Assembly: GCA_017995665.1 (NCBI GenBank)
Contig: JAGOIM010000016.1
Coordinates: forward strand, 1,771 to 15,046
Length of the DNA stretch: 13,276 nt
Direction: 5' to 3'
DNA from: Anaerolineaceae bacterium
Lineage (GTDB): Bacteria; Chloroflexota; Anaerolineae; Anaerolineales; Anaerolineaceae
The notes under the pieces are model-generated. The model searched no databases, was not told where the DNA came from, and saw only the letters and a list, made by a program, of their open reading frames with translations. This document shows positions 1 to 4,623 of the stretch, piece after piece (position 1 is the first letter of the stretch; every line of letters begins with the position of its first letter). The position numbers and the translations under genes were made by a program.

Positions 1-86
1 ATTGGTTCTTCCGGACTGATTGGTTCTTCCGGTATATCACTCCAAGCCTCATTGCTCGGGATGTTATCATTATTTTGATCGTTCAT
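1..86 (-). CDS. N-terminus of an acidic, Pro-rich hypothetical protein (partial)
   Basis: Only the first 28 codons are visible; the gene runs off the left edge. The ATG at 86-84 is preceded by a good Shine-Dalgarno sequence (GGAAG, 5-6 nt upstream), and a plausible promoter lies further upstream, so this is a real gene start. The visible peptide begins MNDQNNDNIPSNEAW and then becomes acidic and proline-rich, with a hexapeptide period (SPEEPI) encoded by an 18-nt direct repeat. Such a low-complexity N-terminus is typical of cytoplasmic tails in front of membrane or DUF4190-like domains, but no domain is visible here. The gene follows the DUF4190 gene in the same direction with a 114-nt gap. 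Function cannot be assigned. Confidence 0.65.
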   Translation of the reverse strand, partial: MNDQNNDNIPSNEAWSDIPEEPISPEEP

Positions 87-126
87 GAATTTCTTCCTTT
101 CTGCTCTCAGCTACATATCCAAAACA

Positions 127-155
127 TATTTAGCTGCTATCTATCCTATCATCAA
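127..155 (-). promoter_or_regulatory. Candidate sigma70-type promoter for the left-edge gene
   Basis: On the minus strand TTGATG (155-150) and TAAATA (132-127) are separated by exactly 17 nt. Transcription would begin near 120, giving a leader of about 35 nt before the ATG at 86. The -35 box is fair (4 of 6) and the -10 box is poor (3 of 6), so this is a candidate only. The 87-200 gap is AT-rich and also contains a run of seven T on the minus strand (179-173) after the DUF4190 stop; I see no convincing hairpin before it. Confidence 0.35.
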
Positions 156-200
156 ATTTTCTTTAAAAAAACACAATTTTGTTGCAATTTCAGAGCTAAA

Positions 201-527
201 TTATCGGACTAAAAGTGAGAGGAACCCAAATAGCGCAGTCCCGGCAAACCCCAAAACGAACAAGGCAACCAAAAGGCATATTACCAAAATAGTTGAAGCC
301 ATTCCAATCCAGCCAAGAATTACACCAGCACTTGCCAAACGCTCACCTTCGATCTGACCATTGCCGTCACGTATCTCATTTTTTGCCACATAACCGCTAA
401 TCAAGGCGATAAGTGCTCCAAAAAAACCGAAACCGACAAAATTAGCAATGCCCATAATCAAACTAATTACCGCCCACACCGAAGTGCGTTTTGGCTCATT
501 GTCAATTATTACTCTATCTTCACTCAT
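201..527 (-). CDS. DUF4190 domain-containing small membrane protein
   Basis: Encodes 108 residues with two membrane segments (about residues 17-48 and 68-104) joined by a short polar loop. The conserved DUF4190 pattern is visible: an N-terminal hydrophobic helix with SLIMGI, the loop KNEIRDGNG, and then ASAGVILGWIG. The family is widespread in bacteria, has no established biochemical role and often acts as an accessory membrane module. The start is placed at 527 rather than at an ATG four codons upstream, because that upstream ATG lies inside the Shine-Dalgarno sequence GGAGG that serves the 527 start with 5-nt spacing. The gene follows the DUF4126 gene after 17 nt, so the two are probably cotranscribed. 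The family assignment is confident; the function is unknown. Confidence 0.85.
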   Translation of the reverse strand: MSEDRVIIDNEPKRTSVWAVISLIMGIANFVGFGFFGALIALISGYVAKNEIRDGNGQIEGERLASAGVILGWIGMASTILVICLLVALFVLGFAGTALFGFLSLLVR

Positions 528-544
528 TTCTTCCTCCATAAGTA

Positions 545-1120
545 TTAAATACTTTCTTCACGTTTGTTCTTTCGGCGCGAAAAGATTGCCGAGATTAACC
601 AAATCATTAAAAAGACAAAGATAACCATCAAAACCGGCAAGGCAACCGACAAAACTGAAACAATCGTCGCCACAATGTCTTCCAAGCTGCTCATAACCGG
701 CACCCCAAGCCCGGCTGTCGACGCCTCGACCAAGGGCCTGGCAACGAAAGACTTCGCCGCATGAACCGAGCCTGCCACCAGCAAACCGCATGCCATCGAA
801 AGCACCGGATGAATATCGGTTATCGCTTTCGCACTGCTTGCAAACAAAATCGCGCCAGCAACCGGCCGAATGAAAGTTTGAATGGCATCATTCACCTGGT
901 CCACTGCCGGCACCTTATCCGCCACAAATTCAACCAGCCCCAAAACCGCCAGCAAGCCAATCATCCACCAGCTTTCTAAAGCCGCCCATTGACCGTCCAA
1001 CTGAATTAAGTTGGTGAACCGTGCCAGAAGCGAAACCACCAATAGCGGAATGTAGGCATTCAAACCAGCCGAAGCCGACAAACCAAAAGCGCCCAGCACG
1101 CCCCCAATAATCCCTGTCAT
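545..1120 (-). CDS. DUF4126 family integral membrane protein
   Basis: Encodes 191 residues, highly hydrophobic, with about four to five membrane segments (roughly 3-35, 50-68, 86-100, 105-120 and 148-182) and a basic C-terminal tail (SRRKNKREES). The family signature is clear: SAGLNAYIPLL at about residues 17-27, then EFVADKVPAVDQVND at 64-78. DUF4126 proteins have no proven function. The start is the ATG at 1120, served by AAGGAG with 6-nt spacing. A TTG two codons upstream sits almost on the Shine-Dalgarno sequence and is unlikely. A promoter with a perfect extended -10 lies about 45 nt upstream, so this gene and the DUF4190 gene form their own short operon, separate from the DUF2085 gene. 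Confidence 0.88.
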   Translation of the reverse strand: MTGIIGGVLGAFGLSASAGLNAYIPLLVVSLLARFTNLIQLDGQWAALESWWMIGLLAVLGLVEFVADKVPAVDQVNDAIQTFIRPVAGAILFASSAKAITDIHPVLSMACGLLVAGSVHAAKSFVARPLVEASTAGLGVPVMSSLEDIVATIVSVLSVALPVLMVIFVFLMIWLISAIFSRRKNKREESI

Positions 1121-1124
1121 AAAC

Positions 1125-1142
1125 AACTCCTTCTTCGGAGTT
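1125..1142 (-). promoter_or_regulatory. Small hairpin enclosing the ribosome binding site of the DUF4126 gene
   Basis: On the minus strand AACTCC (1142-1137) can pair with GGAGTT (1130-1125) around the 6-nt loop GAAGAA. The GGAG core of the Shine-Dalgarno sequence lies in the 3' arm, so the hairpin would hide it from the ribosome. A 6-bp stem of about half A-T pairs is weak and could be coincidence, since any Shine-Dalgarno sequence needs only a short complement upstream. Confidence 0.3.
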
Positions 1143-1161
1143 CAAATTCTCCGACAGCTTA

Positions 1162-1170
1162 ATTATAGCA
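1162..1170 (-). promoter_or_regulatory. Extended -10 promoter for the DUF4126-DUF4190 pair
   Basis: The minus strand reads TGCTATAAT at 1170-1162: a perfect TATAAT hexamer with the TG of an extended -10 element. The region 17 nt upstream (ACTGTT) is a poor -35, which is usual for extended -10 promoters. Transcription would start near 1155 and give a leader of about 35 nt that includes the 1125-1142 hairpin. The site falls in the 76-nt gap between the DUF2085 stop and the DUF4126 start. Confidence 0.55.
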
Positions 1171-1196
1171 ATCTTTTGGAATCGAACAGTAGATTA

Positions 1197-2039
1197 TCAC
1201 AGGTGTAAGGGTGCCCAGGTTCCGGTCAGAAGGTGTCGCCCCCAGCTTGTCAGAATGATTTGGGCAAAACAGATGTTTAAACCAATCAATATCGGTAAGG
1301 CGAGCTCCGTCCAACGCTTCTGACGGTTCAGCCGCCCTAAAAGCATCACCGCCACCACTGTCCAAAGCGAACTAAGTAAAAAAATGATGCTCAAAGCCGA
1401 AAGAAACATCGCCGGAAGCAAAATAAAGGGGCTTTGGCTGAAAACTCCGCCAATCATGATGCCGGCAAAAACCAACAATAGCGGGAAGCTAAACCATTTT
1501 TCATAAAAACTGTGATTAACCCAATCATGCCAGACCGATTGATTAAAAAGCGGTGCCAAAATTGAACCAATCCCCAAGCCAACGCCGGTCCCGGTTATTA
1601 GTCGCAGCAAATTTGAAGGTTCATAACCAAATCTGAGGCTCGGAAATAACCACAGAAAAGAGTTGATCCCATCAAAGCCAAACCAAATGAGGAACAAACC
1701 TAAAATTATTGAAACCCACAACTTAGGAAATCGCCCCCGTTTGCCCTGAAAAGCCTGATAGGCAATTGCCAAAACCGCCCCCAAATACATCCCCGAGCAA
1801 CGTGCGCATAGCGGCGAACCCAAACCATGAGCATGAAAACTGCGTTCCTCAATCTGATGACAAACCGCATATCCGAATAGACGCAATTTCTCCCACCATC
1901 CATCTGGCGTCATCCATAGCCACAAGCCAATCAAAAAAAGCAAGCTAAGCCCAAAAACGATAATCCAGGGCTTATCTTTCGCGTTCACTGCCTTTTCAGT
2001 TGCCGTCTGATCGGAAGGCAATTGCACTTCGTCAACCAT
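1197..2039 (-). CDS. DUF2085 family membrane protein
   Basis: Encodes 280 residues with about six to seven membrane segments (about 24-42, 82-95, 107-132, 145-164, 184-200, 206-235 and 247-264) after a soluble 24-residue N-terminus. The DUF2085 signature is complete: CHQIEERS at residues 60-67, then CARCSGMYLG at 78-87, DG at 123-124, and the N-x-L-R-x-x-T-G pattern at 143-150. The conserved Cys-His and Cys-x-x-Cys residues next to a membrane helix suggest a metal site, but no function is established for the family. The start is the ATG at 2039; a TTG just before it is not supported by any Shine-Dalgarno sequence. Only 6 nt separate this gene from the stop of the aldo/keto reductase, which suggests translational coupling. 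Confidence 0.85.
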   Translation of the reverse strand: MVDEVQLPSDQTATEKAVNAKDKPWIIVFGLSLLFLIGLWLWMTPDGWWEKLRLFGYAVCHQIEERSFHAHGLGSPLCARCSGMYLGAVLAIAYQAFQGKRGRFPKLWVSIILGLFLIWFGFDGINSFLWLFPSLRFGYEPSNLLRLITGTGVGLGIGSILAPLFNQSVWHDWVNHSFYEKWFSFPLLLVFAGIMIGGVFSQSPFILLPAMFLSALSIIFLLSSLWTVVAVMLLGRLNRQKRWTELALPILIGLNICFAQIILTSWGRHLLTGTWAPLHL

Positions 2040-2045
2040 CAACGC

Positions 2046-3185
2046 TTAATCCGCACCCAAATAAAGATGAGCATCCTTTAGATAATCGATAATCGTCAAA
2101 TTTTGCGGGCAAAGTGATTCGCAAGTTCCACATTCCACGCACGCATCCGCACGACTGCCTTCCGGAATTTCCTTCAGATAGCGGCGCTTGCCTTGTTCCT
2201 GCAAATCATACATCATGGAATTATTGTAGATTTCAAAGATATTCGGAATCTCCACCCCGCTCGGGCAAGGCAAACAATATTCACAATGCGTACAGGCAAC
2301 CGGCGCTAAGCCCTGCCATGCATCCCGAACGTCAGCCATCATCTGCACTTCTGCTTCGCTCAAACTACCCGCACCGGAGCGTCCGGCACTCTCAATGTTT
2401 TCTTTAACCTGTTCAAAATTGGACATGCCCGAAAGCACAACGCTAACTTCCGGCTGATTCCACAACCATTGCAAAGCCCATTCAGCCGGTTTTCGTGGCG
2501 ATTCAGCTTGCGAAAAAGCCTCAGCCACAGGAGCAGGCGGTTCGGCGATTGCCAGGCGACCGCCCTTTAAGGGTTCCATAATTACCACGCCCAAACCGCG
2601 TTCTGCCGCTGCTTTCAAGCCGCGCATTCCTGCCTGATAGTCCACATCCATATAATTATATTGAATTTGGCAAAAATCCCAGCCATCATAGCCATTCAAA
2701 ATTTCTTCAAAAACCGAAAACTCATCATGGAAAGAAAAGCCGAAATTCCGAATCTTCCCGGCTGCTTTTTGCCGTTCGGCCCATTCAAAAACGTTTAAGG
2801 CTTTGTACTTCTCCCAATATTCTTTCTTCATTGTATGAAGCAAGTAAAAATCAACATGGTCAGTCTGCAAGCGTTGCAGTTGTTGCTCAAAATAAAAGTC
2901 AAAATCTTCGGTCTTTTCAACTAGCCAGGATGGCATCTTGGTCGCCACCGCCACTTTTTCGCGATAGCCGTCTTGCAAAGCGCGCCCCAGCCAGCCTTCG
3001 CTTTCTCCGCCGTGATAAGACCAGGCAGTGTCCACGTAATTAAGCCCTCGGTCAATCGCAAAGCGCAAAATTCGACTTGCTTCCGCCTCGTCGATTCCTC
3101 CATCAGGGAGTTGTGGCAAGCGCATACAACCAAAACCCAAGGCAGAAGTCTGATAACCTGTTTTTCCAAAATTTCGATAATTCAT
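2046..3185 (-). CDS. Aldo/keto reductase with C-terminal 4Fe-4S (ferredoxin-like) domain
   Basis: Encodes 379 residues. Residues 1-265 form the aldo/keto reductase barrel, with the expected catalytic tetrad D52, Y57, K83 and H117 (motifs NYVDTAWSYHGG, ATKMP and FYLLHT) and the nucleotide-binding end FGCMRLP near the N-terminus. Residues 298-360 form an iron-sulfur module with two Cys sets: C298, C301, C304 and C307 followed by PSGVEIP, then C349, C352, C355 and C359 followed by P. This is the standard architecture of the large family of predicted aldo/keto reductases with a 4Fe-4S domain; substrates are mostly unknown. The cytosolic enzyme could combine NAD(P)H-dependent carbonyl reduction with electron transfer. 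The start at 3185 fits the family N-terminus (MNYRNFGKTG), with a modest GAGG Shine-Dalgarno sequence. It is cotranscribed with the DUF2085 gene. Confidence 0.93.
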   Translation of the reverse strand: MNYRNFGKTGYQTSALGFGCMRLPQLPDGGIDEAEASRILRFAIDRGLNYVDTAWSYHGGESEGWLGRALQDGYREKVAVATKMPSWLVEKTEDFDFYFEQQLQRLQTDHVDFYLLHTMKKEYWEKYKALNVFEWAERQKAAGKIRNFGFSFHDEFSVFEEILNGYDGWDFCQIQYNYMDVDYQAGMRGLKAAAERGLGVVIMEPLKGGRLAIAEPPAPVAEAFSQAESPRKPAEWALQWLWNQPEVSVVLSGMSNFEQVKENIESAGRSGAGSLSEAEVQMMADVRDAWQGLAPVACTHCEYCLPCPSGVEIPNIFEIYNNSMMYDLQEQGKRRYLKEIPEGSRADACVECGTCESLCPQNLTIIDYLKDAHLYLGAD

Positions 3186-3207
3186 CTGAGCCTCTGATCA
3201 CTTCTTT

Positions 3208-3213
3208 TTTATA
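3208..3213 (-). promoter_or_regulatory. Candidate -10 box for the aldo/keto reductase operon
   Basis: The minus strand reads TATAAA at 3213-3208 (5 of 6 matches to the consensus), about 22 nt upstream of the ATG at 3185. With a 17-nt spacer the -35 would be CGTTCC (3236-3231), a poor match that falls inside the G-rich heptamer repeat. The repeat and any structure it forms would therefore lie on the promoter. Confidence 0.35.
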
Positions 3214-3222
3214 ATTCTAACA

Positions 3223-3271
3223 GGAAACGGGGAACGGGGAGCGGGAAACGGGGAGCAGAAAATAGGAAACA
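3223..3271 (+). repeat. Seven-unit heptanucleotide repeat with G-quadruplex potential
   Basis: Seven consecutive in-phase 7-nt units are visible: GGAAACG, GGGAACG, GGGAGCG, GGAAACG, GGGAGCA, GAAAATA and GGAAACA. The first five are close to a GGGAACG-type consensus and the last two are decayed. Because the period puts a G run every 7 nt, positions 3229-3253 contain four G runs (GGGG, GGGG, GGG, GGGG) separated by 3, 3 and 4 nt, which meets the usual G-quadruplex pattern on the plus strand. The repeat lies in the divergent region between the aldo/keto reductase and the glycosyltransferase. It resembles in style the short heptameric repeats (STRR) of cyanobacteria, but the sequence is different and the comparison is only by form. 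Confidence 0.8.
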
Positions 3272-3343
3272 GCTCCTTTCACAACTGTTGTTAACCTGTA
3301 TCCTTAATGCTGTGTGCTCAATTCTGTGAACCGAATGTTGCAG

Positions 3344-3357
3344 CCCGATTCCCGATT
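3344..3357 (+). repeat. Tandem CCCGATT heptamer pair
   Basis: CCCGATT occurs twice in direct tandem (3344-3350 and 3351-3357), and a third CCGATT lies at 3370-3376. Read on the minus strand the unit is AATCGGG, the same 7-nt size and general G-run-plus-AA form as the larger array about 75 nt away, but in opposite orientation. It may be a second small patch of the same repeat family. The rest of the 3186-3418 gap shows no gene. Confidence 0.55.
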
Positions 3358-3405
3358 CTATATCCCCTTTCCGATTTTTTCCATAATAATTTCTCAAATC
3401 TATCG

Positions 3406-3411
3406 TACAAT
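3406..3411 (+). promoter_or_regulatory. Possible -10 box directly in front of the glycosyltransferase
   Basis: TACAAT (5 of 6) ends 7 nt before the ATG at 3419. If used, transcription would begin at or next to the start codon and the message would be leaderless. No recognisable -35 box lies at the proper distance. An AGGAAG directly touching the ATG could be a Shine-Dalgarno sequence but is too close for normal use. Confidence 0.25.
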
Positions 3412-3418
3412 TAGGAAG

Positions 3419-4423
3419 ATGAAACTTGCTATTCAAATCCCGGCATTTAATGAGGCAGAGCATCTTCATGTGGTGCTGGATGAAGTCCCGCGTCAGCTTT
3501 CCGGCGTTGATGAAGTCATTGTGGTTGTCATCGACGACGGTTCCAGCGACAAAACTGCCCAAATTGCTTTGGAGCATGGTGCTGATTACGTCCTTCAGCA
3601 TCGCCAAAACCGCGGACTTTCAAGAGCCTTTATTGATGGAATTGAATTTTGCCTTGCTTTAGGTGCGGATATTATCGTCAACACCGATGCCGACAACCAA
3701 TATCCTTGTTCGGAAATTGAAAAACTGGTTCAACCAATCCTCGAAAATCGGGCAGACTTAGTGATTGGCAACCGCCAAACGCTTGAAAACAAACACTTCT
3801 CGCCCCTCAAGCGGGTGATGGAATATCTTGGCAGTTCGGTGATTCGTCGTGTATCCAACACAAATGTGCCGGATACGGTCAGCGGATTTCGCGCATTTTC
3901 CCGTTATGCCGCCTTGCGAATGCAGGTTTATAACCCCTATTCCTATACCCTCGAAACCCTGATTCAAGCCGGTAAGGGAAATATGAAAATAGAAAACGTG
4001 CCGATTGAGACCAACCCGGCGGTCCGGGCTTCGCGTCTGCATAAAGGCATGATGAATTTCATTTGGAAGCAAGGCGGGGCGATTACGCGCTCTTATGTGC
4101 TTTATCAACCCTTGCGCACCTTTCTTTCGTTTGGCGGGCTGCTATTGCTGGCGGGTATCATTCTTTTAGCGCGCTTCTTCATCTATTATCTCTTTATGCA
4201 TGAGGGGCGTTTTATCCAGTCAGTCTCCATTGGCGGTACGCTCTCGGTTGCCGGGATAACTTTGATTATGTTTGGCTTTTTGGGAGATGCAATTCGCGCC
4301 AACCGGCAGATTTCAGAGTCGGAAATGGTTTCCAGGCGAGATACCGTCAAAATAAGCAACCTGGAAACGCTCAAAGAATTCCAGGGACATCCAATTTTTT
4401 CCAAATTCAACCCCCTCAAATAG
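3419..4423 (+). CDS. Family 2 glycosyltransferase with two C-terminal membrane helices
   Basis: Encodes 334 residues. Residues 1-220 are a GT-A catalytic domain: the N-terminal strand KLAIQIPAFNE, the nucleotide-binding VIDDGSSDKT (38-46), the D-x-D metal motif in NTDADNQYP (88-96), GNR at 117-119, the acceptor-side motif VSGFRAFSRY (154-163), and HKG at 208-210. Two hydrophobic stretches (about 235-260 and 268-292) would anchor it in the membrane, as in polyprenyl-phosphate sugar transferases of the DPM1/GtrB type. The likely role is transfer of a sugar from a nucleotide donor to a lipid carrier or membrane glycan; the sugar is unknown. The ATG at 3419 is chosen because GT2 proteins begin at this strand. 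An in-frame ATG at 3314 would add 35 residues unlike the family. It is a single gene between the divergent repeat region and dnaE. Confidence 0.9.
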   Translation: MKLAIQIPAFNEAEHLHVVLDEVPRQLSGVDEVIVVVIDDGSSDKTAQIALEHGADYVLQHRQNRGLSRAFIDGIEFCLALGADIIVNTDADNQYPCSEIEKLVQPILENRADLVIGNRQTLENKHFSPLKRVMEYLGSSVIRRVSNTNVPDTVSGFRAFSRYAALRMQVYNPYSYTLETLIQAGKGNMKIENVPIETNPAVRASRLHKGMMNFIWKQGGAITRSYVLYQPLRTFLSFGGLLLLAGIILLARFFIYYLFMHEGRFIQSVSIGGTLSVAGITLIMFGFLGDAIRANRQISESEMVSRRDTVKISNLETLKEFQGHPIFSKFNPLK

Positions 4424-4427
4424 GACC

Positions 4428-4454
4428 ATTCCTGGGCCTTCGTCGGCTTGGAAT
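4428..4454 (+). terminator. Possible hairpin terminator after the glycosyltransferase
   Basis: Starting 5 nt after the stop codon, ATTCC + GGGCC (with one bulged T) can pair with GGC + TT + GGAAT around a 6-nt loop (TTCGTC), giving about ten pairs including two G-T wobbles. The following sequence (TACTATCT) is only mildly T-rich, so as an intrinsic terminator it is weak. Confidence 0.35.
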
Positions 4455-4510
4455 TACTATCTAAAAACAGCCATACATGCCTTAAATTTAGTCAATGAGG
4501 CGTATTTTAA

Positions 4511-4539
4511 GGTTCGAACCCTCTGCCTTATGCTATACT
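4511..4539 (+). promoter_or_regulatory. dnaE: dnaE promoter with a palindrome over the -35 region
   Basis: TGCTATACT at 4531-4539 is an extended -10 element (TATACT, 5 of 6, with upstream TG). No good -35 is present; instead the perfect 10-bp palindrome GGTTCGAACC occupies 4511-4520, where the -35 would fall. Transcription would start near 4546, leaving a leader of about 78 nt before the dnaE start, which contains a short upstream ORF. The palindrome could be a repressor operator or chance. The rest of the 4424-4623 gap shows only the hairpin and the short ORF described separately. Confidence 0.5.
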
Positions 4540-4572
4540 TTTAGCCAGTTAACCAGCCAATTTAGAGGAAAA

Positions 4573-4605
4573 ATGGAATTTCGCTGGTACTGTTATCTGC
4601 TATAG
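4573..4605 (+). CDS. Ten-codon upstream ORF (candidate leader peptide) before dnaE
   Basis: ATG at 4573 is preceded by AGAGGAAAA, a good Shine-Dalgarno sequence (spacing about 5 nt), and encodes MEFRWYCYLL before a TAG stop at 4603-4605. It is in the same frame as dnaE, but TAG and a second in-frame stop (TAA, 4618-4620) separate it from the dnaE GTG at 4624. Its stop codon overlaps a second AGAGGAA, which is the only plausible Shine-Dalgarno for dnaE and stands 12 nt or more from the GTG. Ribosomes ending the short ORF would therefore stop right on the dnaE entry site, allowing reinitiation or interference. The peptide is rich in aromatic residues. Whether it is translated is not known. Confidence 0.4.
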   Translation: MEFRWYCYLL

Positions 4606-4623
4606 AGGAAGCTGAAGTAAACC

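Noticed and set aside
528..539. Start of the DUF4190 gene at the ATG at 539
   Set aside because: That ATG is part of the sequence ATGGAGGAAGAA, which is the Shine-Dalgarno region for the ATG at 527.
3314..3418. N-terminal extension of 35 codons on the plus-strand glycosyltransferase (in-frame ATG at 3314)
   Set aside because: GT2 domains begin at the KLAIQIPAFNE strand; the extension has no family likeness and is read through the repeat-bearing intergenic region.
3209..3607. Open frame of 132 codons on the minus strand
   Set aside because: It runs antisense over the N-terminus of the glycosyltransferase and through the heptamer repeat, has no recognisable domain and has no Shine-Dalgarno sequence.
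4505..4530. GGTTCGAACC looks like the T-loop of a tRNA
   Set aside because: The flanking bases do not form a 5-bp T stem, and no acceptor, D or anticodon arms can be built on either strand.
4573..4623. Longer dnaE beginning at the ATG at 4573
   Set aside because: It is in frame, but TAG (4603) and TAA (4618) interrupt it, and the conserved PHP start follows the GTG at 4624 directly.
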